A DNA stretch of 64,000 nt, taken from Undaria pinnatifida. Lineage: Eukaryota; Sar; Phaeophyceae; Laminariales; Alariaceae. The stretch is from the NCBI GenBank assembly GCA_012845835.1, contig JABAKD010000016.1, positions 6,789,919 through 6,853,918 of the forward strand, given 5' to 3'. Below are positions 34,111 through 45,787 of this stretch, piece after piece (the first letter of the stretch is position 1; each line of letters starts with the position of its first letter). A program made the position numbers and the translations under genes. Under the pieces are notes generated by a model. The model had not been told where the DNA came from, searched no databases, and saw only the letters and a program-made list of their open reading frames with translations.

Positions 34111-36879
34111 GAAGGTGCTTCACGGCCACGAGTCTGCATACCTGAACAAGTGTGGCGAACCCTACGAAATCGGGGGCAGATATCGACAGCCAGCAAACAC
34201 GTCTATTATAAAACATTGGGATCATCCTCTCTCATCCGTGGAACATGCAAAAAATGTATACCCTGATGCATTAAAAAAAAAAAAGCCACATTAAGTCCAG
34301 TTGCCGGTGCGGAACAAACCTCCCAGCGGCGATGCAAGGCCAGTAGAGACCGTGACGCCTCCCCCGATAGGATCCGTCGCGTTGAGAGAACCTTGGCTGG
34401 TGCTAGCCTCTCGTTTGTGAGCTTGGGGCGCCAATCGAGTGGAAATTGCTATCGGTTAGATTTCGTGGCTCAAGACCTCGTAAAATCTCTGAAACGCCTC
34501 CGATCGATACGGTGTTTGAACAAAACTTGTGGCAGTTTGGAAGTAGATTACAGTTACAAAAACGGAAATAAAAGTTATAAGAATTGAATGAGTTACAGCC
34601 GGTCAAGGAAATCCAGTCTCTCAAATTGTGACATCATGCTGATTCGACCAATCACCACGCATCATGGTTACGATAATGTTATCACAATAGTTTTTTTCTT
34701 TGAACTCTTGTCCGTGGTCACTAAAAAGGTTAAGGAAGCATCCCAACGGGAAGAAGAAAGAACCAAAACGTACGTGTCGCATTGACGCAGTTGTATCAAT
34801 ACGAGTTTAATACTCAAAGGCGTTGACACTACGGGCTGCGGCATACCACTCTCTATCACGTGCGAACCAAATCGGATTACCACCTGCCACACGTCGCTGC
34901 AACATGGACAGCTTCGGTGTTTGACTGTTTTCGAGCCCCTTATGGGTGGCTCTCGTTTTTCTTCCCACGTTTTTGACGTTGTTGAGGACATTTCGTAGCC
35001 TCACACAAGGTAGAGGTGTGTGTGGGAGTGTGTGCTAGAGGGGCTGCACCTTTGATTCATGTTCTAGAGTAGTAGTGTTGGTAGTAGCTCGTTGAACCAC
35101 TATTTCCCCGACTCTTACATAATTCTGCATGACACACGGCTCACTAGGGTGGGCTAGTGATACGGTATAGCCCTAGAAGATCTGCATGGGTCCCGGATTA
35201 GGACTAGGGGAAATAATGGCATACTTATTGTAAGGCCTACCCGCACAAGGGAACAGGGAGGAGTGTAGGATTTATCAATCTTGCTTCTTCTCTATTTCTT
35301 GGTGTTGCAGGAAAACAGCGGGAAACGACAACCGCTTTGGTCACACTCCACGACATACTGAGCACAACCAACACTTAGCAGTATTTCGCTTGGGGTGGTC
35401 GTGGAGGGACGGTCGTGCATCGTGATCAGCTGGTCTGGACTCCCTTTCTCTGCTACCACTTCTGTCTGTTGTCCGCCAGACCTCCCCCGTCCTCCCCCCC
35501 CCCGCCCCATTCCAGCCCCCCTCCCCCCTCCAGCCCGCCCGCCCCGCTCCCGCCTGCCCCCTCCAGTCCCCCCGCCCCCCTCCCACCCCCCCCCCCCAAG
35601 ACCTTGATAGTAGCTGCTAGTGGAAAACAGGGAACATCTATCTTCTGCTGGTTCGGAGAAAGTGAGAACATTAGGTAGAGTGGATAGACTTTAAATTTGA
35701 CTTAGATACAAAATGGAGGTAGATTGTACTATTAATACGTAAACAGGTGTCCATTGTTGTATTTCCTGTGTTTTGTTTCCCTTGTTTTTGTTCTTCTCTC
35801 AGAGGATGTCTGCGGGGGATCGAGACGTTGAAGTTCATAGGATATATATAAATGGTAGTGACATGCCGCTGCACATATAAGTAGCCGGATGGCAGATGGC
35901 AAACATTTGACAAGCGTAAAGTGAAACTTACCGGGTGTTATGTTTCTGACTGCTGTATGCACGATCATACAGCAGTTGCAGCTTTCTGTGCTTACAGCTT
36001 GGACTAGTGTCGACTAGTAGCTTCGACAAAACGGCTGGTAGTGCACCCAAGCTGACGTCTACGCCGTGGGCCCAACAGCAAAGTCGTACAACACGACCAC
36101 CAGATGATGAAACACGACTACAATCGGTTGCTATCTACAGTCGCGATCCCTCGTCAGTGCGGCACCTTGCCAGACGACAATACCCGTACTAAAGCGGGAT
36201 CCCGCACCATAACGGGATAGTGCGATACGATGCAACAGGACGATAGCGTGACAAGCGATTTTCACCGCAATAAACTGGGACCCCGCACTAAAGGGTACTG
36301 CATCGCCCGCCCGCACTATCGCGGTACCGCGACTGTATTTCGCGCGTACAACCTGGCATATATTTCCTGGTAAATATCGATAGATCCACAAGCATTATTA
36401 CTGCATTTCTTTTCCGACGTGCAGGGCATTACTCGTTCTGAACGCAAGAAAAATCCATTGAGACAACCAGACACGGCAGTAGTGCACCGAATGCCACCAC
36501 TCTCACCCAATCCGTTCATCCATTCTCACTTAGTTCCTTCTCTTTTCCTGCGTGTACCGCCTCCCTTTTCTATCGCTAATTATTGCCCCTTAGGGTTAGC
36601 CATTGTTCGATCAATTCGCCGCGTGTCCTACTCCGCATCCACACGCCACCCCCACGCCATGAGTAGCGGCCCTCCACCCTCTTACCTTTTCTCCATGGTG
36701 GCCTGGCGTTTTCGCTGAACGAGCTTGTATGGGCGCACCCGACCCGAGATCGCGACCTGGGTGGTCCCCGAGATTGACTGAAAAATGTGCTCCTTACACA
36801 CATCGTTTCCGGGCAAGGACCCCCGTCCGTTCCTCCGACGATACTCGCCGCCAGCTGGCCCATGATGTCGCTCGCTTCC
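34111..36879. other. Long intergenic stretch
   Basis: C-rich low complexity lies at 35,480-35,600. 36,183-36,345 has several GGGATCCCGCAC and GCACTAAAG-type inverted snippets. 34,870-34,990 is a diverged relative of 32,515-32,605. No gene model is convincing. Confidence 0.4.
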
Positions 36880-36884
36880 TTTCC

Positions 36885-37985
36885 GAGACGTCCAGGCGTT
36901 GATGGAAGCTTAACCTAACCCTACGAGACGTCCAAACGATTTACAGGCATTGGTTGAAGCCTGTTTGACGTTGACCATATCATCATCATCGAAAGTTTGT
37001 TTTTTTGTTTGGGTGGTTGACAGTTGTACTGTAGTTGACACCCTTCTTTTGGTAATTTGCCCAAAAGGGAGAGCGCCTTAGCCGCACCCCCTGTGAAGAT
37101 GTCGAGACACCTTTAGCGAGATCGACGTTTATGTATAGGTCGATAGGCATTGACGCTTGTTTGATGTTAATCATGGCATAATCGCCGAAGAGTTGTTGTT
37201 GTTGGTTGGTAAGAGTTGACACCGTTTTTCTGGAATTTGGGAGAGAGCAGAGAGCCTTCTTACTCGTGGCCCCTGTTGGGACACCTCGATGAGCTAGCTG
37301 AATGCTTCCCTGTCCGGGGCGGCCAAAAACGTTTCCAGGTGTTGAATCTTGTTTGTTGTTGACCGTTGATTGCATCATCATCGAAAGGTAGTTTTGGTTG
37401 ACGGTGGACAGCTGACATGGCGCCTCTTTTCTGTAATTGCGAGAGAGAAAATCGCCTTACACGCAATCCCTGTCGAGACAAGAAACCTCGATGAGTTCAC
37501 TGCCTTCCTTTCCCGGGCGCCAAAAAAAGCGAAAAAGGGGTTGAAGCTGTTTTGCTGATGACCATTGATTGCATCATCATCCAAAGCGTTCGTTTTTTGG
37601 TTGATGGTTGATATTTGACTCCCTTAATCTGCAATTGCGAGAGAAGAGATGGCGTTATTCGCAACCCCTGTCGAAACACCTCGACGAGCTCGCTGCCTTC
37701 ATTTCCTGGGCGCGCAAGCAAAGCTCTCCAGGCGTTGAAGCTTGTTTGCCTGTTGCTGCTGACCATTCATTGCATCAAAATCGAAAGTGATTTTGGTTGA
37801 CGAATGACAGTTGACCCTCTTTTTCTGCAATAACAGAGAGACGGGAGATCGCGTTACTCGCGGCAGCTGCCGAGACGTCGAGACACCTCTACTAGCAAGA
37901 TCGGCATTTACAAGTCTGGGCACTGAAGCTTGTTTGTTGTTGACCACTGCATCCCCGAAAACCATCATTAATTGGTTGACACCCT
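36885..37985 (+). repeat. Satellite array, ~197-bp monomers, five to six copies
   Basis: The ATCGAAAG-type landmark recurs at 36,991, 37,187, 37,383, 37,582, 37,783 and 37,956, giving steps of 196, 196, 199, 201 and 173. Each monomer has a GGTTGACAGTTGA stretch, TTCTGNAATTGCGAGAGA, CGCAACCCCTGTCGAGACACCTCGA and a GCGTTGAAGCTTGTTTG end. Monomers are 65-85% alike by eye. Fragmentary similarity continues at 38,185-38,255. Confidence 0.8.
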
Positions 37986-38160
37986 GTACCCGGTACACTA
38001 GCACTTCACTTGCATTACCTTGATTAATTGCGGTTGTTGTGGGTTTCTCTGCCTCACAGTCTGTGACCACGTCACTTGCATCTCTCTAGGATGAAGAATC
38101 AGTCACGGACACTAGGTGTACTGGTGTCGTTGGGTAGAAACAACGGTTTAATGTGAAGGC
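37985..38160 (+). repeat. Dispersed repeat, copy adjoining the satellite
   Basis: It aligns with 51,885-52,055 (GTACCCGGTACRCTAGCA, TTCACTTG, CCTTGATTAATTGCG, TCTCACAGTCT, GATGAAGAATCAG, GTACTGRTGTCGTTGGGTAG) and distantly with 60-190. Confidence 0.65.
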
Positions 38161-38249
38161 AACACACACCCTATCTCTTAGTAGTTACGGGAGAGGATGG
38201 CGCGTTATTCGCAATCCGTGTCGAGACACCTGCCCAGAGCAAGAAGATC

Positions 38250-39400
38250 GAAATTGACGACCGCCTTGTAACCTAGGATTTTTCCTGGAATTAAGCTACC
38301 GCCGTCACGCCCTCGAATAACACGACTTGATACTGCTGTGAGGGTAGTATGTCATACTGTACAGCCAAGGGTGCACAAAAAAAAAAGAATCGACGCAGCA
38401 GTAGTTCGTGACCTCTCTGAAGCGAGCATACATAGTACGTCCAAGTGGAAAGCTTCCTTATATATCAACGTCTCTTTACCAGATTTGGCATATGTGGCAC
38501 TTTGGGAGTACACAACTCGTTATATAGAATTGCTTGTGGCGTTTTGCAAGCGGGAGACAGTCTACAGTCGCCATTTAAGGGACCTTGGGTTCCTTATTGA
38601 ATGTTGCATCCAACTTGAGGGACCTGGTTCCTTAAAATTAATATATAACTCGGACCTGGCCCCTTAAAGTAGGAAAACACGGTGCGCAGGAACTTGAGGT
38701 TCTTTCTATACTGTTTTTTTTTATCGCGGGGTTCCTCAGAAGTAGCTACCTACTACACACAGTAGTAGTAATAGGAGAAGCGATAATGCCTGCCAAGCAC
38801 CTAGCATGATGAGAGCACACGCGGTCCCTTGTGAGGCAACCGTCGACTATCATGATACATGTGGGCTACAATAGTATGACACGTCCCGGTGGTCTCGTGG
38901 TTACCCTCGAGAGCTACTACTAGAAAGAGTTGGTTCTGGAGTTCTAATCCCATGTGGGTCGGAATTTTGTTTTTATTTGCTTAAAGTTTAAAATCAAAGG
39001 AATCCACTGCTGAAAGCGCTTTGCAGCGTGGGCAGGCGCAGTAACACCGCTGCGAGTCGACGAGGGAAGAACGGGCTGCAGTCTTCTCGCGATATAATGA
39101 AAGGCGCGTACCGTAGTGGGGACGGGGGAGAAGAGTCAGCTTAGTGGCCCCGGATCTGAGCTACGTCTAGGGAGGGAGAAGGAGAAAGAAAGAGCCAGTG
39201 CGAAGACACTATTCATACTAGATGGGGGATGAAAAAAAAAAAAAAAAAAATTATCCCAGCAGCCCATAGCCTGTCGAGCAGAAGAAGACTAATCACGATC
39301 GATCGCCCTGTGACCCTAGGAATGTTCCTGGAACGAAGCTACATCGGTAAACGTGGACGACTTGATACTTGATACTGTCGTGTTTGAGGGCACATAATTA
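38250..39400 (+). repeat. Duplicated segment, interrupted by a SINE
   Basis: 38,755-38,880 plus 39,255-39,395 correspond to the two ends of the uninterrupted segment at 39,735-39,955 (AGGAGAAGCGATAAYGCCTGCCA, GGGCTAC, then GTCGAG, AAGAAG, CACGATCGATCGCCCTGTGACCC). A third partial copy of the right part lies at 38,255-38,340. Confidence 0.6.
38883..39250 (+). mobile_element. tRNA-derived SINE with poly(A) tail
   Basis: The head CCCGGTGGTCTCGTGGTTACC has an A-box with one change, and a B-box-like GAGTTCTAATCCC is at ~38,939. The body matches 8,980-9,260. It ends in 19 A residues (39,232-39,250). The tail and the position inside a duplicated segment support retrotransposition. Confidence 0.75.
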
Positions 39401-39403
39401 CGG

Positions 39404-39727
39404 GTGACGGGAGCCCCTATTTGCATGACGGGCCTGCAACGAATTCTTGCAGGACGTTTTGGAACACTTTTGTCCCAGGTACCTGCACAGACCCCACCCA
39501 ACCCCAACCCTAACCCTAACCCTAACCCTAACCCCAACCCCAACCCGACCCCTGACCGTTTGACCGGTACGTGGGGCTAAAAGTGCCCTCGCGCGGCTTC
39601 GCCGCGCGTTCGGCAGGCGTTCGCCAAAAAAAAAACGCGGGCAATAAAAAGCGGCAGGTGGCCAATCAGAGGCACGTCCTGCAAGAATTCGTTGCAGGCC
39701 CATCCTGCAAATAGGGTTTCTCGTGAC
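39404..39727. mobile_element. 324-bp MITE-like element with 53-bp inverted ends
   Basis: Left arm 39,404-39,456 and right arm 39,675-39,727 are inverted copies matching at about 47 of 53 positions; the inner GGCCTGCAACGAATTCTTGC is perfect. Between them are a telomere-like tract (39,495-39,548), the hairpin CGCGCGGCTTCGCCGCGCG (39,590-39,608) and an A-rich stretch. Target duplication is unclear; TA lies just outside at 39,399 and 39,734. Confidence 0.65.
39495..39548. repeat. Interstitial telomere-like tract (CCCTAA)n
   Basis: Four CCCTAA units flanked by CCCCAA variants. The plus strand is C-rich. It lies inside an inverted-repeat element, so it was probably moved here and does not mark a chromosome end. 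Confidence 0.75.
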
Positions 39728-39734
39728 TGACTGT

Positions 39735-39955
39735 AATATACCATAATAATAGGAGAAGCGATAACGCCTGCCAGGTACGACGAATAAACACGCGGTCGCA
39801 GTCGAGGCACCTGTCGAAATATGGGCTACGGGCTTACAGCAATATTGTCGTAGAGCGCACTGCGTGTCGAGAAGAAGGTTGGTCACGATGATCGCCCTGT
39901 GACCCTAGGAAAGTTCTTGGAATGGAGCTAACGTTACGTCCTCATACGACTTGTG
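39735..39955 (+). repeat. Duplicated segment, uninterrupted copy
   Basis: Partner of 38,755-38,880 plus 39,255-39,395, without the SINE. Confidence 0.6.
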
Positions 39956-40029
39956 TTTGTGTGATCATGTACGCATGTTTGTGTGATCATGTATGCATGT
40001 ATGTGATGATCATTTTGAACTTTTACTTC

Positions 40030-40352
40030 CCACCTCATCAACTCGTGAGAGGCTTTCACCCCCAGCGACGTTCTGGACAATACGCTGTGGTCACAGGGGG
40101 CTGGTCACAGGTGCCCTCCCTTCCGTCTCTCCCCCGGTACGTGCCTTCATTTTTCATCGCACGTAAATTTGGTTCAGCATTCCATTGCTTTTTTTGTCGA
40201 TTTGCATTGAATTTCGCCAACTTGCGCTCTTCCCGCATTACTTTCGGCCTGTCAGTTTCGCAAAGACAAAGAAAGGCCCTTGCGAGATTCGATTTCACGA
40301 CAACCTCGATCCCATAAGCACGCGGCTTAATATTGAACCATCGGGGAGGACG
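40030..40352 (-). mobile_element. tRNA-derived SINE, minus strand
   Basis: The minus strand starts CGTCCTCCCCGATGGTTC and continues through a GAAATCGAATCTCG box. Its body is shared with 29,540-29,838 (TTGGCGAAATTC, GCTGAACC, GAAGGCACGTACC, CTCACGAGTTGA). Confidence 0.6.
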
Positions 40353-41334
40353 TCGTTGGTATTGATACTGATACTGCTGAAAGCACACGCAGAAACCAAA
40401 TTACTGCCCCAAGCAAGCTGGGCTTCTTATTTCGGAGCGAGCGCGTTTTACGCTAATTTCTCAGTATAATGCAAAATGGCTCCCGGGTTCTCATAATCCT
40501 GTAAATACATATGATAGCCGCCTGGCGTGCTTTCTTGTTGCCCTGCCGTTTCTTAACATTATTAATGATTGGGTGTCGTTTTCCGACCGGCAAACACACA
40601 CGTGGTCGCCTTGCTTGTCAGATTTGATTGATGAGCCGGAAGTGAAGATTGGCTTTTCACTTTGGATTAATATAGCTCATCAAGCTCATCAAGCGTTGTT
40701 GGTTTCGAGCCGACAGAAAATACGTGGGGATGGGTGGGTCGGATGAATAATAGTTGGCAGAGAGTCTCATATATCTTTTGTTTTTTCTTTTTTTTAGTAT
40801 ATCTTTTGATCAAAATCCTTTTTGGTCGATCTCGCAGCTGAATGAGGTGTAATTTTTCTTGTTTTTTTTTAATACATATATGTAGGAGAGGTGCTACGTA
40901 CTGCTGTACAGAAGAAGGACGTTCGATTTGCAGGAACGGCATCCATCTACGCTGCATTTTGGGAGGGCAAAGCTAATAATAACGATAATAAGATGAAAAA
41001 ATGAAAATGAAAGCTTACTTAGTTATTTATGAGGGCGGCGATAAGGTACGCCCGGCGTACATTATGGTCTCTATTCGCTAGCTATTATTATTCTGGGTGG
41101 ATTGGTACCGTCTTCCTTGTGCTAAGTCGCTGGGTTCTGCATCTGCTTTGTATGTGGATACCTTGAGGGGCTGCCAGGCCGCCAGGGGGAGGGAGGGAGA
41201 AGCCGGACGACTGTGGCCAATGACCTGGGGATGGAACATTGATGAGGAATGCTGTATGTAGCATAGATTGTAGTAGCAAAAAATGAAAATATATGTGGGG
41301 AAGGGAAATAGGGAAATGGTTGACAGAGAATCAT
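40353..41334. other. Intergenic stretch
   Basis: T-rich runs at 40,780-40,870. No gene or repeat partner was seen. Confidence 0.35.
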
Positions 41335-41462
41335 GTTGCTGTTGTTGTTGTTCTCACATTAACTCGCATAATCAAGTCCGTGGTCACAGGACAGGCTCCA
41401 GTCACTCTGGAGCTGAGGAATAACCCAGGGAAAAACACAAACAACCCAAGGTGGTACACGCG
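41335..41462 (-). repeat. ~125-bp short interspersed repeat, copy 1
   Basis: The reverse complement matches 47,228-47,347 at about 90% or better (CGAGTTAATGTG, CAAGTCCGTGGTCACAG, TCACTCTGGAGCT, AACAAACACAAA). The partner sits inside an R1 copy, so the sequence moved as a unit. No clear terminal repeats were found. Confidence 0.6.
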
Positions 41463-42724
41463 CATATATGTATCACAGCTGACGCAATTTATGCCTCCAC
41501 CAGAAACATGTAAAAGTGAAATCGGGAGTCAGTCTACGATGTCATGTGCCAGGTCCATACCGGTGCATAGATAGGTCTCATTACTCACGCCTGGAGAAAC
41601 CGACTAAACCGCATATATATGTAGGAAGGACGGATACCATATTATTATTTTTTTACTCCTCCTATCTACAACTTATACTGGTTTTTTACGGAATGATACA
41701 AGTGTTCGATGTACCACGAGGTCGGAACGGATTGTACGCTACAGATAGTAGTGCAGTAATACACATTTTACTTTTCTAACCGTTTTACCCCAGTGATGTC
41801 ATTAACGGGTGCACTTCGACCGGTATTTCCCATGGGTTAGGCATGTGTTAGGGTTAGGGTTGATTAGCGTGGTTGGAAAAACACAATGATATATATATAT
41901 ATATATATATATGTAAGATATGTACTAGAAGAAGAGGTGGTGCTGGAAAAGGCTGTCGGATTACGGCAGCTAAAACTTACTATTCATCAATTACGCGTTT
42001 TTCGGCAAAATCAGAAAAAAAACGATGCTTACGCGTAATAACGGCAAAAACGGGGGACGTTTAAGAGGCGTCCCCGCTGGGATTGAAGAGCACGTTAAAA
42101 ACTGCTGTGCAGATCTCTGTTTTTTTTGTTTTTTTTGGCAATTTATCTGAATTGATAACCTATTATTTTATTTCGTGCTGTCGCACGTTGCACCTATCGT
42201 GTGCACACCGCAACGTCGTGCCCCCTCTTCTTGAGGAAATGAGTCGCCTGCCGAGCGAGGGTTAGCTGACGTCTTGTCGGCATGATGACTTGCAAGTGCC
42301 ACGCCAGAGGTGGTACTCGCGCCCGGTTGGCCAGACGGAATTTCGATGTCCATGGGGTTCGAATTTCTCGTGGACGCCTGACTGAGTGCTTAGACCTCTT
42401 TGTGATCCAAGATGCCATCGCCATGGTCGAAGCAGGTCTTAGGGTCACAGCCCAACCAACCAAGCTCAAAGTACAAATGTGAAGGTTAGGGAGAAAAAAT
42501 GCCGAGATTTTTAGAGATTCTTACGGTTTTTATTCATCGGGGATTGGGGGGGTCCCGTGATTCGTCGGCCAAGTCCTATTTCGTACTTACCGCGAAAACG
42601 GCTCGCCGTAAGGACGTAATTCCGTAATCCGACACGTCCGAATCTCACATGGCTCGGAGTATTGAGTTTTTTCGCAAAGAAAGGCAAATGGAATAAACGG
42701 AATAAACTGTGCCGAGAGCGCCTA
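41463..42724. other. Intergenic stretch
   Basis: Two TTAGGG units at 41,845-41,860 and a (TA)n run at 41,889-41,912. Open frames on both strands at 42,190-42,480 overlap each other and are not recognised. Confidence 0.4.
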
Positions 42725-42857
42725 CGTATTAAAAGCAGCGTGGGTAGGCGTATACTATACTAAGTCTTACGCGAGTCGGCGAGGGAAGAAAAGGGATGAA
42801 GTCTTCTCGCGATAAAAACGAAGGCACGTACCGTATACTAGGGAGGGGGGAGAAGTG
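42725..42857 (+). mobile_element. SINE fragment, 5'-truncated
   Basis: The GCAGCGTGGGTAGGCG to GAAGGCACGTACCGTA part of the SINE body, joined directly to a WZ repeat. Confidence 0.6.
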
Positions 42858-43215
42858 TAACGGACTGCCCTCCGTAGAGGCATAGGTTACAGATTCGACG
42901 TGAAACCATGTCATGGTTGAGGTGAAACCACGTGATATTAGATGTCACATTCACGTCAAGGCCATCATAGATGGGCGATAATGTAGGTGACGATGATGGG
43001 ACAAGCAGGACGCCCTTCATCTCACTACCCTGCTCTACCCTGCTCTACCATGCACTACCCTACTTAGTCCTATTATGTCTGTCTTTTAGTAGTCTCTGTG
43101 GGGACATAACGCATAAGCTTTGAGCCTAGCCAGCAAGTCTTTTATGGAGAGCCAATAAAGACACCGGAACCCATGAGGGGCACGTGTTAAATTACGCTTC
43201 CCAACACCGACCAAC
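42858..43215 (-). repeat. WZ repeat, W half, minus strand
   Basis: It matches the reverse complement of 53,355-53,735: CCCTCCGTAGA, the AACCATGTCATGGTT hairpin, CACGTCAAGGCCATCATAGA, a CTACCCTGCT micro-tandem (43,026-43,063), and CCGACCAACCA at the far end. Confidence 0.7.
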
Positions 43216-43219
43216 CAAG

Positions 43220-43670
43220 TGTTATAAGGCTTAGTTTGGGTAAGCTATTGGTTAACCTTTTGCAAGTGGTCAAACGGACTAATACCCCATTAATACATTA
43301 ACACAAGCATCTCCCACTCGGAGTACTGTCACAATTGGCGTCGTCGACATACCATGGGTTTTTTGGGTCGTGGGTTCAACTCCCACATCCATAATAATAA
43401 ACTTTTTTAGAGTTTCCCCATGTCGAACTTGAAAAATACTCTCCCCCGTATACCCAGGAAATGAAACGGCTTGGATAATTGACAGGTCCGCCCGTATATC
43501 TGGCCGACCTGCTATCCCGCCGTTTCAGGGGGAAGAATGTTATAAGTTATAAGGCTTAGGTTGGGTAAGCTATTGGTTAACCTTTTGCAAGTGGTCAAAC
43601 GGACGAATACCCCATTAATACCTTAACACAAGCATCTCCCACTCGGAGTACTGTCACAATTGGCGTCGTC
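43220..43670 (+). mobile_element. TRIM, tandem form (LTR-internal-LTR-partial internal)
   Basis: LTRs at 43,220-43,333 and 43,538-43,658 start TGTTATAA and end GTCACA. Each is followed by ATTGGCGTCGTCG (43,334 and 43,659), so primer-site-like sequence also follows the second LTR: a truncated second unit. A GGGGGAAGAA polypurine stretch precedes the second LTR, whose start carries a 7-bp microduplication (GTTATAA). It is related to the TRIM at 5,763, but its LTRs are ~30 bp longer. Confidence 0.65.
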
Positions 43671-43674
43671 GGCA

Positions 43675-43790
43675 GGACAAGTCAAGGCAAAGAAGCGGCA
43701 CCTTGACAGAAGAGCCTGCGTAGTGACCCCGGATCTGAGTTACGTCTAGGGAGGGTGAAGGAGAAATAAAAAAATACACAGCAGCAGTAG
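43675..43790 (+). mobile_element. SINE 3' fragment
   Basis: GTGACCCCGGATCTGAGTTACG, TCTAGGGAGGGTGAAGGAG and an A-rich end correspond to the 3' end of the SINE at 39,140-39,200. A short GTA repeat follows. Confidence 0.55.
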
Positions 43791-44156
43791 TAGTAGTAGA
43801 AGGGATAGACATTAAACCAAAAAGAAATCAGATGGCAAAAATGAAAATAATAACAAAAATACACTCTGTAACGTAGCATGCTCGTAACAAAATAAGAAAC
43901 CTTTTGGGGACATCATAATATACACATGCAGAAAACGTCTCCATCAAAATGTCCCTTCCTTACATTCACCATCAGGCAGACTTGTATCATCATAATAAAA
44001 TAGTAGTGTGCACGTACTAATAATACAAGTGAGTGCTACTACTGTATTGCTGCTATAATAAGTATTATTTGTTCATTAAGTAAACACAGCACTTTGTTCG
44101 ACTTGTTGTCAAACAGATTTTTTATGCCCAACTTGTGAGAACCTTGCTTTTTTATT

Positions 44157-44429
44157 ATGATTGCGAGCTGGGCACCTTCCTGTTCATCGCTTTGTCGAAA
44201 AATGCGATTATTAATTGAAACTTTCAAAAGGCTAAAACGCCTTCAACAGCGAACGCGTGAAATTCCAAAGTTAAAGCTCTTGTTATATGGCAAAAACCCT
44301 ACTTCCGAGAACGTTCCATCTTCCGATAGCATTGACCCCCTTTCCTCTGGTCTCTCGGAAAGGGACCAGGCAACGCCAGAAAAAAACAATGAAAACATTT
44401 TTTTGCCTATATTTTCGGCCAATCAATAA
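44157..44429 (+). CDS. Possible 90-aa ORF, unknown
   Basis: ATG at 44,157 to TAA at 44,427-44,429. The product would be basic at first (LIETFKRLKRLQQRTREIP), then hydrophilic and Ser/Glu-rich. Codon use is AT-rich, unlike the exons at 1.2-5.4 kb. There is no conserved domain, signal peptide or flanking splice signal. It could be an exon, a relic or chance. Confidence 0.2.
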   Translation: MIASWAPSCSSLCRKMRLLIETFKRLKRLQQRTREIPKLKLLLYGKNPTSENVPSSDSIDPLSSGLSERDQATPEKNNENIFLPIFSANQ

Positions 44430-45136
44430 CAATAATAATAATAGCAGAATACGTATGTATATGTATAATCATTATTTTTTCTTCTCCTTCGGGCGCATCT
44501 CTTCGTGTTCGCACCTTTGTCCCAAACGTCGGGTGGGGTGGGCACAATTCGACCGTCGGGCTCACGTTGCTGGAGGTTTGGGCGCGATCCGTGCAGTGTG
44601 TCGCGCGTGGCAAGTCTTTTAAACTTTTTGGCCTTGGGCACACTTGAGGCAAATCCCCGGGTTTCCGCAACATCCCCGCGGGGATTGGGTTTCTGCATCC
44701 CTTATCCCCGCGTACGCACGTGAAATTTGGATGCAAACCCGGCTTTTCTGCTCTCGTAGAGGGTACACGTTTCGTTCCCTCTTTTTGCACAGAGCACCAC
44801 GCTACGATCCTGCCGCCCAGCAGCAGTCCAGCCCCCTAGCAGCAGCAGCCTGCAACCGTATGCGCGTGTGGCTGCTGTTGTAATAACTAATTCTTTGATC
44901 GGAGCGTGGCATTTGTCATCCCATCATACCCCATTTTCCTGGTGTGCTGCCGCTTCGGACGCATCTCAATTGCATGTCCATAGATCGCGCCAATTTTCGT
45001 CGGTAATATAGGAACATTTTTGATAATAATTGGTATACTAACCAATCCTTACATTTACGTCCAAAGAGGAAGTATTTTTCCGTACTACATACCAAAGGGG
45101 TATTATTTTGTGTCGGAGATTTTGCTCACGCCACTG
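44430..45136. other. Intergenic stretch
   Basis: Moderately GC-rich at 44,500-44,760, including CATCCCCGCGGGGAT (44,671-44,685) as a short hairpin. Open frames occur on both strands without recognisable content. Confidence 0.35.
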
Positions 45137-45403
45137 ATGACAGGTACCAAACATGAGGACGGCACAACGCTACGTGTACAACCCCACCGCACAGCAGCAG
45201 TAGTGGAATACATCATGTACATGCGCGTGGCGAGTCCTCGTTATGCTGAGGCGAGTTGCTTTCGTCTCCACGAGGGGACGATTTTGAATCGGACGACGAT
45301 CAAAACAATCCAGCGTATTTTACTTGACTACAAAAAGCAAACAGCAGTGGATATAGGCGCTGATGCTCCACGAGAAAGGGCTTCTCTGTCTCAGCGACAA
45401 TAA
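45137..45403 (+). CDS. Possible 88-aa ORF, unknown
   Basis: ATG at 45,137, ending TAA-TAG at 45,401. The product is basic with mixed composition (contains NRTTIKTIQRILLDYKKQT) and no motif I know. The frame is open upstream to ~45,020 without another ATG. A lone exon or chance. Confidence 0.2.
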   Translation: MTGTKHEDGTTLRVQPHRTAAVVEYIMYMRVASPRYAEASCFRLHEGTILNRTTIKTIQRILLDYKKQTAVDIGADAPRERASLSQRQ

Positions 45404-45787
45404 TAGAAGCCCTACAGTTCCTCATTCTGCGCACTCTCTGCGACGAACTGGCGGTGAAGGGGGATGATTGCCCATCCTGGCGTGTATCACTCGTCGTTAA
45501 GTTCAATATCTGACTCAACAAGACACGAAGAGTACCTATTCTGAAATTATTTGCTTATTTCCATACGAAACAACAAGAAACAAAGAAAAACATCAAAACC
45601 ACGATAGAAACACGGCGCACGAAACAACTGGCTGCTGATTTGTTTTTTTGCCGGTTGAAAATCCACCTATTCGTCCTTTTATTTTTACCACGCAAATTTT
45701 ACTGCATAAGAGTCGCCCGTCTTTTTTAGGATGGGACTTTTGGATGTAAAATGTTGTGGTGACAGTATATTTTATTTACTTTTGCTT

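Noticed and set aside
36885-37985. CRISPR-like spaced repeats
   Set aside because: The monomers are continuous ~197-bp tandem copies without short constant repeats and unique spacers, and the DNA is eukaryotic.
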